Shown here: positions 9,372-20,277 of the stretch, piece by piece
How positions within the stretch are numbered: the first letter of the stretch is position 1
Layout of the letters: every line of letters starts with the position of its first letter
Source of the DNA: Phytophthora sp. 'mugwort'
Lineage: Eukaryota; Oomycota; Peronosporomycetes; Peronosporales; Peronosporaceae
Direction of reading: 5' to 3'
DNA: 64,000 nt
NCBI GenBank assembly: GCA_033558025.1
Contig: JAUCEF010000008.1
Span: forward strand, 3,410,001 to 3,474,000
The notes under the pieces: generated by a model
Told to the model about the DNA's origin: nothing
Databases searched by the model: none
The model's input: only the letters and a program-made list of their open reading frames with translations
Position numbers and translations under genes: made by a program

Positions 9372-11097
9372 ATGAAGATGTCGGCTGTTGCTCCGCGAGA
9401 AGCCTTTGGTGGAATTCTTTACAATCCGAAGAAGAGACTAAACATCACCAAGCGACCGTCACCTCCCGTGCTGCTACCGTTGCTACTATGCGCACCTTTG
9501 GCGTTGACTTTCTGGGCCATTTCTGTCGAATTCGCGTGGCTAACACCAGACGTCACTACTGTCCGTCGTGTTCAACGTTTACTGAATGCTGCAGAACAAG
9601 TGTCGCCAGTAATTTCTAGTTCGAACGACTTGCTGTTGTTTAACACCACGTTTTATCCGGAAGAAATGTTCGACGTGGACTGGAGCCGACATGTTAACGC
9701 ACGCGATATTTTGCACGAGAATGCACTACATCGCGGATGTGTGACACACAAGAACAGTGTCATCCCGTGGACGTTTGGACACATGGAACCGAATAGCGTT
9801 CAAGAGCTTGAGGAATTGGCAAATCGCAGTGACCCGTTGCTGCTTGAAAAGCTCCGGAAATGCCCCGATGTGGATATTTTACTCCCAGATCATTTGAGGA
9901 ATTTTGGATATTGTGAAGACGCCGCTGCCTATACTAAATGTACGTTCGTTGTTAGAGATTATGACGGTTTGACGAAAGTCTCTAACTTGTGTTTTTTGTG
10001 AGATAGTTCTCGAGTCAAGAATGTTACCTCAATGGGTACTGGAAGTTAAGTTTGAGGACACGACTCGCAAACGTTCAGTCTCGTACCACGATTTGTGTCC
10101 GAACACGCCCATGCTCTTCTTTAATCACTATTGGGAAGGGGCCCCGGAAGCTTCCGACTGGCCAGCTACTAAACCGCTTTATTTAATGCCTAATATTGAG
10201 ATGTATGAGCTCAACGAAGAGCATTACTGGCGAGCAGACGTTATTCTGTGCAAGACGGCACTATGTGCGAGAAATCTGAGCAAGTGGTTCCGACAGGAAG
10301 GCAATCCGCGTGGAACGCGCGTGATTTATACACGACACACGACAACAAACCTGGCGCTAAGTGTCAAGAATGAGTTAAAAAAGACGGAATTATCAGCAAA
10401 AAAAAACTTTTCGGACGTGTCATTTCTTCACACGGCCGGCAAAAGTATCCAAAAAGGTACACGACAGGTTTTAGACTGCTGGCTCAGTCGACCTGATTTT
10501 CCACGACTGGATTTTTACATGGATCAAGAACTTTATGATAACGCGTTTAGCGACTATGAAGAGCGCATCGGTGGAAGCAGCAACGTTTATTTACATGCTG
10601 GCCGCTTGTCTGGCAGCGACTTTGGTCGCGTGCTCGCTCAAGGTCGATATTTCTTGTGTCCCAGTATGATGGAAGGATATGGCCACTACATTAACCAGGC
10701 GCGATCGGCCAATGCGTTTATCATCACGACGGACGCAGCACCAATGAATGAACTCATCTCCTCGTCCTCGGGTGCCCTGGTCAAAGCTCGCACGCTCGCG
10801 TACGGAGAGCAGTTCCTAGGTGGCGTCTCGACCAAGACACACGCACTACGAAACGTCTCGGGCCTCGTGGGGAAGTTTGAACGGGACGATCTTTGCGACG
10901 CCGTGGTCACTGTCTTGACAAACTCGACGGCCGAAGAGCGCGAGCAACGCGCCACCCGAGCGTTGCAACAATACTACTTTGACACTGTCTTCTTTGCACA
11001 CAAAATGCAAGAGTTGCGCACTTTTGCCCGTGCTAGAAGCCACCCAAGTCTTCGTGGCAAAATCTGGAAACGGGGCGATTTAGGCGATTTAATATAA
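9372..11097 (+). CDS. Type II membrane GT-B-like glycosyltransferase, copy 3
   Basis: Exons 9372-9939 and 10007-11097; 67-bp intron with GTACGT donor and GATAG acceptor, phase 1, at the same codon (after AAYTK) as in its two neighbours. Product 552 aa: a cytosolic tail slightly longer than in copy 1, a membrane span near residues 35-56 (VLLPLLLCAPLALTFWAI), a stem, then the GT-B-like domain with HTAGKSIQKGTRQVLDCW and CPSMMEGYGHYINQARS. It is intact, and where it differs from copy 2 it supplies the ancestral state for that copy's stop codon. Codon use is less GC-rich than in copy 1, so the copies are not a very recent duplication. A poly-T run follows the stop. Confidence 0.8.
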
Positions 11098-11276
11098 ACT
11101 AGTTTCTCAGTTCTTTGGGTCTATCTTTTTTTTTTTTTACCTTAAACGCCTTCCAATTTTTTGCGTGAACTTGTGATATAATGGCAAAAATTCGTGCCGA
11201 TACCCACATGACAAAAATTGCCGCTATTTTCACGACCGACGGTTGAGTTCAAGTGCAGTCGCGTCTCTCGGGTTTT

Positions 11277-14200
11277 ATGTCGGACCTCATTCACCCCATG
11301 GACATCATGATGCGAATCAAAGGCGCAGGCTTCTCCGCCATCGCGAACGCCTTCCGCGAACGTGAGAAGAGACTAGGAGGTGGATTGCCGCTTCTTGATT
11401 TTGTAGAGATTGTGCTACCTGGTTTGCCACGTCAAAAGACGGAAGAGGAGAAAATTGCCAGTGTGAGCGCTCTTGTCGACCTTTTCGAAGATATTGATAT
11501 CAATGGCGATGGAGTTATGGAATTTGACGAATTCACAAGTTTCTGTGTCGATGCCGGTATGGTCGCTACCCGACCGCAAATTGCTACACTTAAGCATCGA
11601 TATGAACGAGACACCAAACGTGGTCTCAAGACGACGGCAGCTACAATCTCGAACCCCAAAACGACCTCCTCTCATGTTCCGTCAAGTGTCAGCTCCATTC
11701 TCAATCCACTTAGCACAAGGATCGACAAGCTCAAATGGTCGGCTGCCTTTCGTCTCTTTCTCGTCTTGGAAAATGCCGCCCGATCGGTCAAAATTTTCAC
11801 CATGGAAGGCAAATTAATTGCCGAAGTGAAAATCGCCAGTGACAAACAATGTACGACAAGTGGCACATCCGGTCTGGCAACAGGAAATAGTGTGAAAATG
11901 CCTATAAACGACGTGCTTCTCGTAGGTGAAGGCGTGGCATTTGTGACGCCCACGTCGACAGCTCCTCCGTCCGCTTCCAGTGTCTCAATCTTAGACGCCG
12001 TCTTCATTCATCGCTTCATGTGGCTTGGCGTCAGCACGACGGATTTTGCCATTTCCTTTTACGACATGAGCGACGTGCGTAAGCCAACATCAACCTGGAA
12101 TCCTTTCTCTAACACAACGTTCGACTTACTGGCAAATTTAGGACTGACGACCACGACAGCACAAATAATGCTCCGATTTTGCGAATCTTCGGCGTTATTA
12201 CTGGGATCCGGGAACGATTTTATGGTAAATGTGTGGAAAATAGTAGATGCCGAGACGAAACTCGTGTGGCAGCGACTCGCAGGTCATTCCGACTTGGTCC
12301 TAGACACGCTCGAGATCCCAATTCACGACTTGTTAGTCACTTGCGACCTTCGCCATCGGATTCAGCTCTGGGATCTCACGGACGGTCGTCCTCGTGGCGC
12401 GCTGGTCGCTCATGAACGTGGCGTTCGGCAGCTTTGCTACTCGGAACAGCACGATCTGCTGCTCAGTGCCGGCTTTGAATTTGAAGCACTCGCTTGGGAT
12501 GTGAGTTCTCGTCAAGTGGCTCTCAAACTATCGGGACATCGCGCGCCACTTGTTGGCGTACAACTCGCACTTTTCCAGACGGAACGTGCGATCACAGCTG
12601 ATTGCCAAGGAGTGTTTAAAGTCTGGGATATTACCAGAAACCACGCGAGTTCCACGGCTTCAAGCACGTGTCAAGCTGTGCAACTCGAATCCGTCGATTT
12701 GGGACTGCCTTCGGTGCATATTGAGCCTATTTCATTCATCAGTTTGCATCCTTCCAGTCGTGATCTCTGGATTGCTACATCCGGAAGCTGCACACTGCAA
12801 CGTCTTCGTAGTGTTCGAGTTCAACAGTTTGACGAAGTGCCTTTACGTGCGTTTTACCACTACGCAGCCAACAAATTCGTCGTCGTTGCTGGCTCCGTTT
12901 GTAGTCTTTGGGACGGCGAAACAGGTGCCTGCAGCGAAGAGTTTACACATGTAGGGACTCTGGTCACTCCCGTCGGTGCTACAGACGCAGCAGCAACGAA
13001 ACATTCGGCTTACAACTCGGCACTTCCCATAGAGGGAGCTCCATCCACTCGGAATGAACCTGGAACCGAGTTATTAACCTGTGCACACGACGTGAAATGC
13101 AGGAAACTGGTGGTCGTGTCCGAGCAGGGCGCACTTGGCGTCTTTAATTGTCAAAACTTGGTGCATATGCGTCAATGTCACGACTCGTTTCTGTCAAAAA
13201 CTTGCGTTCAGCGCCAGAAACCTACTGATAAAACTCCCGTCACGAGTTCTGCGCCGTCGTGCGCCGTTGTGGGACTGCATTACTGCTCGGAAAACAAACT
13301 TATCGTCGTCGTGGACGCTGGGAATAATGGCATTGCCGTGCTTGATGACAATTCCGACCAGGAATCGTCCAAAGGAATTGGAATCCTCCGTCGACTCGTC
13401 AATATTCCCGGTGGCATTTCCTCGAGTGCGTATAGTTTTCACGCTTCTATGGTAGCAACTGTGGCTGAAGATCCGGACGGGATGAAGATTTCGCTCTGGG
13501 ACTTCGAGACGCTCGCTCTTCTGGGCAATTGTCGTTATAACGAGCAAGACGGCGACATTTCCACCAAAACCGACGGCCCCGTCGTGAGCATCCACGTCAT
13601 TGAGTTCTGGGACGAGTTCCCCGTGTTAATAGCTGGAGATTCTCAAGGCGGCGTCTATTTCTTCGCTGTCACGCCATTGCTACATGCAAATACTGGTAAA
13701 TTATTGCATGCCTTTATCAACGATCACAGCCCCAAGGTGGGTGTAGGGCGACGAGGAACCGGCAGTAAAAGTTCTCGAATTATCCGTGAAAATCTCACTG
13801 AGAACGACACAGAAGCACAAGACGACAGTGAAGATGGCAAACTGGACGAGACTCAAATTGCGAAGGAAATGGCAGAGGTGGCAGCTCGCAAGCTGCTATA
13901 CAAGTCGAAAAACCTCCGGAAGAACGCGTTGACGGCCGTGCCAGTGCTCAAGTCTGAGCCGGAGACGGCACTGGAATTTACGTCCGCCGTGACTTGTATG
14001 AAAGTGGTGCAGGACGAGGTTAATGACCGGTATTTGGTTTTTCTTGGGGACGAACGAGGCTGCGTGGGGATATGGGACCCTACAGTGATGATGCGGAGGC
14101 TGGCACTGGCCAAGATCCCTGAGATTAAATGCAAATACTTACGTCGTGGATACCAGCCTAAAGCGATGTTTTATCGTGACTTTTTGAAGGACACGAGTGA

Positions 14201-17057
14201 GATAGAGAGACAAAACTTGCCACCTCAACATGATAAACATCGACACGCAGTTAGTCACGGCGTGTCGAGTGATTGGAGAGGAGAAATGCTGCTTGGACAC
14301 GACATGGAGCACATGAATGTTCGTGCGTCTCACATGGACGTTAAACGTCTGTCATCACGGCGTCGCCCGGTGGAAACGCGTGCTTCACGTCCTACGAGCG
14401 GCGGTAACAACGCTGTAAAGCTGCCAGCACAGCAACCAGCGAAGAATCCGTCATCAAGTCGAGCGAAAGACACAGCGGTAGTCAACGCTGTCGCTGCTGC
14501 AGAGTTTTTGCTTAAAAAAGGCTCTACTTTTGCCTTGTCAAAGCACCGTTCGTTAAGTTCACCTCAAACGGATGATTCGACCCCGTCGTGGCCTGGCAAT
14601 TGGTGTTACGAGAACTTTCCACGAGATGTGACGCTTGTACGGCGTTGGCAAGCTCATGTGGACGCTGTCACGAGCTTAGAGATTAGTCGTCATCCCAATA
14701 TTGTCGTGACATGTGGACTGGACATGCGTGTGTTTGTTTGGGATTGGGACGGCGCGTGTTTAGGTAAATTGTTTGACCCGGAAAACCACGGGCCGTGGCC
14801 TTGGCGTTTTCGAAAGGATAATGCCACTCGGACAAAGGAACGCGAACAACTCGTACGTGAATTATTACAGGAACTGGAGCGAACGCCAGCAGAAAAGATG
14901 GAGCTACGTCGTCAAACTTTGTACGCCGAACACGTCGGACGTCGCAATGTGACGGAGCTTCGTAATGTCAACGCCATGCTGCTCGAGCACCTGATCAGTA
15001 AGAATCCAGAGATTAAATTGCTGGAGCAAGAGATGCAGATGACTAAGACACGAGCTGAAGCTGTCACGATAACGACCAAGACGTCGAGATTTCGAGACGC
15101 ACGGGTCAAGACAGACGGCACGTCACGAGCGTTGGTGAATTTACCGTCGAATAATGCTCTCCCGGTCGTCAATACGCCGAGACAAGCACTACGTTTACAG
15201 AGTTTAAGTCAACTCGCTCCTCTTCTAGAAGAGAAAGTTCCTGGACGAAAAGTTTCAACAATTACTAATGCACCGCCGGTGTTTCTAGAACCGGGAGATC
15301 TCAAGATGGACAAAAATTACCTTGAGAACGAGCTGTCCATCACGTGTCCAACAGCGTCGTCCTCTTCACTTCGTTTGAATCGAGATGGAGACGTTCACGA
15401 GCAGATTCAACTGGAATATTCGTTAGCTCAACAAGCCACTGCGACTCGCGCGACTTTGACACGAAAAGCACGAGAAATGTACAGTAACTTGGAGGGAGTT
15501 CGAGCTCGTCATAACAAACGGTTATCTGATCGAATAGACCAAGAAAGAGACCCATTGGAGACGTCAGACTTCTTAAAGCAGCACTTTGCATCATCCACAC
15601 TAGCTGGTCGTCCCCATACAGCACCCGTCCGTGCTCTGAAGCACAGTAGCAGTGTCAGTTTGGTTCCTCAACGTCAAAAGGAGCCTTCATTGCAGATTTC
15701 AGCATCCGAAAGCACATTGGAGTCAAATGAGAGCGTTCTGGCCAATGCGGCACCGGTGAGAAGACTGAGTACAAGCAGTTCCATCAATGTGGGAGCAAGT
15801 CGTCGTAAGAGCTCGCTTGATGAGCTTTATGTGGACGAGTTCCATCGTCATCGTCAGCATAAGGACCCAGTTCTTAATGAAGACTTGATGGATACAGTCG
15901 ACGGAGATAAACTACATCGGAAACCGCTTTATAAGCTGCATGGGATCAACGACATCATTGAAAAAGCTCATGGATATTGTGTAGTTGAAGACCAGTCAAG
16001 TAGTCGCCCTACGACGACCGAGACTCAAACACTGCGCCAACACTTGGAAAATACCAAACTTCGCATGCAAAATGCCTTACAAGACGATCAACGAGTTCCA
16101 ACTCGACAGAATTTGAGACGTTTGAGGCAGGAAGCACTTGAACGGCAGCAAAAACGTCGGATGCATAGTTACTTAGAGCAAAAACGACGAGAAATGACCA
16201 CAAATATCGGAAATGTGTTTAAGGGCTTGCAGACGTCACATGAAATTCAAGAGACTGCAGAAACTGGTGAGATTAGAGCCACAAAGACACTACAGCATCC
16301 TCACATGAAGAGCACGTGCTTGAAGACGCTTTCAACCAAGAAAACGTTCGGTATGTACAATGTGGACGAGGTTATGTCGGTCATTCGTCTGTTCTGGGCT
16401 ATGGATACGGACGGCTCGGGGAATATCTCGATGACGGAGCTGCAGCAGTACAAGTCGGTGTTCGAAAAGCTTGGATATCCTAATTTAAGTGCCATTTTCC
16501 AGACGATTGACACAGACGGCGACGGCCAGGTCTCTTTACGTGAATTATTGGCGACTTGTTTCCATTATGCCACTAAACAACAGCTTGACGGCATGCTCCA
16601 GCTTGCTAAAGTTGGTAATGTGCGTGAGTTTCTCAATGGACGACACGGAGCTGACACTATGAGCGATAAGGACGGGAAATCTTGGCCGTCTCGTGCCAAT
16701 GTGGGCGCCCGGACGGGAGCGACAGTTGAAACTGAGCACAAACGCGAATTAATGGCCATTTTCCGCGTCTTTGACCATAACGGAGACGGCGGCGTGAGTA
16801 TGCAGGAGATCATGGAGGCGCTACGGGTGGATGATGACGATGTCATGGCGGCCGTCATGACTAAAGAGCACGATAAGGCGGGACAGCGTCACGCCAGCTA
16901 CACGATGGAGCCGGTACTCTCGAGCGGACTCACACGCGAAGATGTGGAACTTATCTATCATGAATTCGACCGCGATAAGGATGCCACGTTGGATTTGGAC
17001 GAGTTTGTGGCCGTTATGGCGAGTCTCGACACGCACAAACGGAATTTGCTTCGTTAA
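11277..17057 (+). CDS. EF-hand/WD40-repeat protein, WDR49/WDR64-like
   Basis: Single exon, 1926 aa from the first ATG (11277); the frame is open a little further upstream but only from a GTG. An N-terminal EF hand (DINGDGVMEFDEF, about residues 71-98) precedes two WD40 propellers: repeats ending KVWD, QLWD, LAWD, SLWD and FVWDWD are spread over residues 200-1170. A low-complexity, basic and coiled-coil stretch follows (about 1190-1680). Four EF-hand-like loops close the protein: DTDGSGNISMTEL, DTDGDGQVSLREL, DHNGDGGVSMQEI and DRDKDATLDLDEF (about 1705-1920). Proteins with an EF hand ahead of WD40 propellers (WDR49, WDR64, EFCAB8 group) are mostly found in ciliated organisms, so a calcium-responsive flagellar role in zoospores is inferred. 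The extra C-terminal EF-hand set is unusual for that group as I know it. Confidence 0.8.
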   Translation: MSDLIHPMDIMMRIKGAGFSAIANAFREREKRLGGGLPLLDFVEIVLPGLPRQKTEEEKIASVSALVDLFEDIDINGDGVMEFDEFTSFCVDAGMVATRPQIATLKHRYERDTKRGLKTTAATISNPKTTSSHVPSSVSSILNPLSTRIDKLKWSAAFRLFLVLENAARSVKIFTMEGKLIAEVKIASDKQCTTSGTSGLATGNSVKMPINDVLLVGEGVAFVTPTSTAPPSASSVSILDAVFIHRFMWLGVSTTDFAISFYDMSDVRKPTSTWNPFSNTTFDLLANLGLTTTTAQIMLRFCESSALLLGSGNDFMVNVWKIVDAETKLVWQRLAGHSDLVLDTLEIPIHDLLVTCDLRHRIQLWDLTDGRPRGALVAHERGVRQLCYSEQHDLLLSAGFEFEALAWDVSSRQVALKLSGHRAPLVGVQLALFQTERAITADCQGVFKVWDITRNHASSTASSTCQAVQLESVDLGLPSVHIEPISFISLHPSSRDLWIATSGSCTLQRLRSVRVQQFDEVPLRAFYHYAANKFVVVAGSVCSLWDGETGACSEEFTHVGTLVTPVGATDAAATKHSAYNSALPIEGAPSTRNEPGTELLTCAHDVKCRKLVVVSEQGALGVFNCQNLVHMRQCHDSFLSKTCVQRQKPTDKTPVTSSAPSCAVVGLHYCSENKLIVVVDAGNNGIAVLDDNSDQESSKGIGILRRLVNIPGGISSSAYSFHASMVATVAEDPDGMKISLWDFETLALLGNCRYNEQDGDISTKTDGPVVSIHVIEFWDEFPVLIAGDSQGGVYFFAVTPLLHANTGKLLHAFINDHSPKVGVGRRGTGSKSSRIIRENLTENDTEAQDDSEDGKLDETQIAKEMAEVAARKLLYKSKNLRKNALTAVPVLKSEPETALEFTSAVTCMKVVQDEVNDRYLVFLGDERGCVGIWDPTVMMRRLALAKIPEIKCKYLRRGYQPKAMFYRDFLKDTSEIERQNLPPQHDKHRHAVSHGVSSDWRGEMLLGHDMEHMNVRASHMDVKRLSSRRRPVETRASRPTSGGNNAVKLPAQQPAKNPSSSRAKDTAVVNAVAAAEFLLKKGSTFALSKHRSLSSPQTDDSTPSWPGNWCYENFPRDVTLVRRWQAHVDAVTSLEISRHPNIVVTCGLDMRVFVWDWDGACLGKLFDPENHGPWPWRFRKDNATRTKEREQLVRELLQELERTPAEKMELRRQTLYAEHVGRRNVTELRNVNAMLLEHLISKNPEIKLLEQEMQMTKTRAEAVTITTKTSRFRDARVKTDGTSRALVNLPSNNALPVVNTPRQALRLQSLSQLAPLLEEKVPGRKVSTITNAPPVFLEPGDLKMDKNYLENELSITCPTASSSSLRLNRDGDVHEQIQLEYSLAQQATATRATLTRKAREMYSNLEGVRARHNKRLSDRIDQERDPLETSDFLKQHFASSTLAGRPHTAPVRALKHSSSVSLVPQRQKEPSLQISASESTLESNESVLANAAPVRRLSTSSSINVGASRRKSSLDELYVDEFHRHRQHKDPVLNEDLMDTVDGDKLHRKPLYKLHGINDIIEKAHGYCVVEDQSSSRPTTTETQTLRQHLENTKLRMQNALQDDQRVPTRQNLRRLRQEALERQQKRRMHSYLEQKRREMTTNIGNVFKGLQTSHEIQETAETGEIRATKTLQHPHMKSTCLKTLSTKKTFGMYNVDEVMSVIRLFWAMDTDGSGNISMTELQQYKSVFEKLGYPNLSAIFQTIDTDGDGQVSLRELLATCFHYATKQQLDGMLQLAKVGNVREFLNGRHGADTMSDKDGKSWPSRANVGARTGATVETEHKRELMAIFRVFDHNGDGGVSMQEIMEALRVDDDDVMAAVMTKEHDKAGQRHASYTMEPVLSSGLTREDVELIYHEFDRDKDATLDLDEFVAVMASLDTHKRNLLR

Positions 17058-17879
17058 GACTAAAAAAAATATAATATAAATTTAAATTTGCAGCAACTTG
17101 GCGATAGAGAGACACGAATGGCGTCAGTCGGATAATATCCGGATACAGTGTGTTTTTCGTTTGGTGAGCTGGTCGATTTTCGATTATGGACAAGGCAAAT
17201 GTGGCACGAATGAAAAGTCCGACCCGGTGCCGCAGCAATGGAAAGCCTGGATCTCCACTCCCTCGAAAAGATGGCTGGTTTGCATCGTACCATCGAGCAG
17301 GGAATTCGTCCCACGAATGCCAGCATGCCATTCCTTGTTGCAGGATACGTAATGGCAGAGTTGAGCTACATGTACAAATGATGGTATTAATAACGCTACC
17401 TACATGTAAAACGTGTTAAACCGTTATAATCTCTGCCGCGTGATGGACCATCACCGGTGAGTGCCGAACGAGTTTTTCCAATACTGCTTGCTTTTTTGTG
17501 AACCAGTCGCGTTCTTGACTCGAGCTTGAGGTGGTGAAAAACTGTGGGACTCCAACGTCCCAGACCTTTTTCACATCTTGCGGATGCATCTCTAGGATTT
17601 AACCCTTCCGAGTGGACGATCCTCCAACTTGAATAATGTCATTTGCACACGATTTCCCGACCACACAGCAGAAGCGTTTAGGTAATGACTTTTTTCACAC
17701 CCAGCAGAAACGCATTTGCAAACTGCCATTTCCATCTCCCCTCGATTTGCCACTACCGGATAAAAAAGCGCAAGTCGCCCGCATTCTCCATCTTGCCGAC
17801 TGAACCGCACGTGAACTTGTCGAGTTTGCCGACGCCTTGACTGGCAAAAAGGTGTCATCGAACCTACCCAAATCCAGGA
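17058..17879. other. Intergenic region, nothing recognised
   Basis: 822 bp between two same-strand genes. Short reading frames occur on both strands but none shows a domain or sensible start context. An AT-rich run directly after 17057 probably belongs to the 3' end of the upstream gene. Confidence 0.4.
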
Positions 17880-20078
17880 ATGAGTCACCGGTTCCCGATT
17901 CAGGAGACAGTGTTTCCACCACTGCTACTGTCTGAGTCCGCTAAGGATAAGTTCATTAACACGGCGCTGATGCAGCTCACAGGGTCGTTGCGTGATTACG
18001 ATAAGTACCAGCAGTGGCAGGCGTCGCGGCCGCCGAGTCTTCGGTATCAGCTTCATCCAGCTATCTGGAAATCCATCAAGACGTGCGAGCAACTCACGGT
18101 CTATCGTCGTGTACCCGCGGATGACGCTGTAGCCACAGCACCGTCTAGAGGTTCAAGGAGACGAGCACGCAGCCGAACGCTTGAAGCAATGAGACTGGGC
18201 GTGGCTACAGGTGGAGAATCGGTCTCTTCAGCTCCGAAAAAGTCCATTACAGATACCTCATTGTCGTGGGTGCCTAACCGACATTCAAGACCAGCGAGTC
18301 ACAGCGAGTGGAACATGCCGACGCTTCTTCAAGTAGGAACCGTTGAAGGCACATTGGACGACGTCATGTACGGCTCGGCCTCGTTTGACGCACTTGGGAT
18401 GTTGATTAAGTCTTCCTATACAGCTGAAGAAGTCGTGGATGCAGAGACGTTATATGAATTCCAAGGCCCGACTCCAGATGAACCTTTCCGGTTTCTTGGA
18501 TTGAAATGGGTAGTCAAGTCTACCTCGTCTTCTGTCAAAGCCTTCGTATGGCCACGTGACCTCACGTTTATCTCAGCGACGGGTGTTTTAAACCGCCAGG
18601 GTGGTGAACGTGTGGGTTATCACTTGATGCACTCGGTAGATCTCGGTAAAGGGTTCGGTCCACTCGAAGGAAAGCGGATCGTGCGTGGTCGGATCTCGTC
18701 GTGTTATCTCTATCGCCAGACCTCATTAAACACTGTGGATGTGTACATGAAGACCAATTTTGAGCCGAATGGGTCGATTCACGAGAGCGTTGCTCTACTT
18801 TCGGCAGCAAGCAGTCTTACTTACTGTTTGAAGTCGGCATTATGCGCTCAGAACAAGAAATTGTCGTGGCTGTTGGCGCACCCGAAGATCGACGAGACAG
18901 AGGCTGGGTCTGCACGACCGGACACTATCAAAAAGCGCAATGATTGTGGAATTTGTACGAGACCAATTGGCGCTTTTTCGCGGTACCAAACGTGTCGTAT
19001 TTGCAGCTCTCGCGTCTGCTCCAGCTGCTTTGTGAAGAAGAAACTGAGCTTTCCTGGTCAAGGACACAAAACGATTGAGCAGCGCTCTGTTGTTGTCTGC
19101 ACGCATTGCCTCACTCATGCTCGGAAGCTCAGTTCGCTGGAAATTGCAAAGCAGGAAATGTCTGAACGACAGCGAGTGGACCGACGACGTGGCACACTCC
19201 GAGGAACCGAGGCCTCCAGCCACAGCACTCGCATCACGCGTAGCCGAAGCAATAGCCGTCCTGACAGCAATAGGTATCGACGTGAGACTGTCATTGGGCA
19301 TACAGCTAATGAACGAGGGAAGCTCAACGCGGATACGGTGTTTCACAGGGCCCCCGTTCGGATGATAAGCCGGACGCCAGGCCAAACTCGGCCTCATAGG
19401 ACGGTGGACTCGAGTGTGAAGCAAGCTTGGAATGGGAAGTCTGAGACTGAAGACAATGACGACGCTGATGACACGGTGGTGAGTTCCAATCCGGTGCTGC
19501 AGCCATTGGACCCACAGCCTCGCAAAAATCGCACAAGGGATACAAGATCTCGAAGCAACAGCAGGAAGACTGTCACCAATCCAAAGACAAGCAAGAATGA
19601 TGCAGCGATTCCTGTCGCGGCTCATCGGGATGTGTGGGATGCTGGCTTCGAAGCGGAAGATGAAGACGACTATGACTGCTCGGTAGTGAATTCTCAAGCG
19701 ATAGCCAAACAGCAGGAGTTACCGGAACCAGTAGTTCTTGACGACTCGCTTCCTGAAGCTGTAGTGCAATATGCTTGGGGAGCGGTGGTGTCATCTCCAA
19801 CCAACAAGAATCCGTCGAAAGAGACGGAAGTGTCGTGGCCAACAGCTGAAGACGAGCGAGCGAAGGTGTGGACGCCACCCATTTCCGAGCCCGCGACAAT
19901 CCCTCGCATCCATGCGGGAGCCTCGACGCAGGAAGTGCTGGCCCAGTTCGCGGAGCTCTGCAACGCTGCTGAGAATGTCTACCAGGCGGCGAGGAAACAC
20001 ACCATCACGCATCTGGACCCCGCAACGCTGCCCACGCCCCAAACTACCACTAGACTTGATGTGAGCGCTGTAGATTAA
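17880..20078 (+). CDS. START-like and FYVE-type zinc finger protein
   Basis: Single exon, 732 aa from ATG 17880. Residues about 20-320 have the START-like lipid-binding layout common in oomycete FYVE proteins. A FYVE/FYVE-like finger follows at about 357-410: CGICTRPIG, CRICSSRVCSSC and CTHC give eight Cys-type ligands, but the basic R(R/K)HHCR signature that binds PI3P is replaced by YQTCRICSSRVC, so lipid specificity is uncertain. The C-terminal half is Arg/Ser-rich and disordered with acidic patches (ETEDNDDADD, EAEDEDDYD). Expected to act on endosomal membranes. Large paralogous families of this type are typical of oomycetes. Confidence 0.8.
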   Translation: MSHRFPIQETVFPPLLLSESAKDKFINTALMQLTGSLRDYDKYQQWQASRPPSLRYQLHPAIWKSIKTCEQLTVYRRVPADDAVATAPSRGSRRRARSRTLEAMRLGVATGGESVSSAPKKSITDTSLSWVPNRHSRPASHSEWNMPTLLQVGTVEGTLDDVMYGSASFDALGMLIKSSYTAEEVVDAETLYEFQGPTPDEPFRFLGLKWVVKSTSSSVKAFVWPRDLTFISATGVLNRQGGERVGYHLMHSVDLGKGFGPLEGKRIVRGRISSCYLYRQTSLNTVDVYMKTNFEPNGSIHESVALLSAASSLTYCLKSALCAQNKKLSWLLAHPKIDETEAGSARPDTIKKRNDCGICTRPIGAFSRYQTCRICSSRVCSSCFVKKKLSFPGQGHKTIEQRSVVVCTHCLTHARKLSSLEIAKQEMSERQRVDRRRGTLRGTEASSHSTRITRSRSNSRPDSNRYRRETVIGHTANERGKLNADTVFHRAPVRMISRTPGQTRPHRTVDSSVKQAWNGKSETEDNDDADDTVVSSNPVLQPLDPQPRKNRTRDTRSRSNSRKTVTNPKTSKNDAAIPVAAHRDVWDAGFEAEDEDDYDCSVVNSQAIAKQQELPEPVVLDDSLPEAVVQYAWGAVVSSPTNKNPSKETEVSWPTAEDERAKVWTPPISEPATIPRIHAGASTQEVLAQFAELCNAAENVYQAARKHTITHLDPATLPTPQTTTRLDVSAVD

Positions 20079-20277
20079 GCAGCGGAAAAGGTTAAATAAA
20101 TACCGGTACTAAGAGTTAAACTTCGTCAGCCATTTGTCTTCAACTACATTCTGAACCCATTTCCAAATCTATTCTGTAGCCATTTCATCTGCCTGTAGCA
20201 AAACCATAATTGTATTTTGTTTTTCAGCTTTCTTTTGAAATAAATCTCACCATACCTCGTCTCTCCCTCGTTGCCGC

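Noticed and set aside
11253..11276. Eight-codon extension of the EF-hand/WD40 gene
   Set aside because: Starts at GTG; the first ATG is 11277.
18840..19697. 285-codon minus-strand frame opposite the FYVE gene
   Set aside because: Lies opposite the FYVE finger and disordered tail; no domain.
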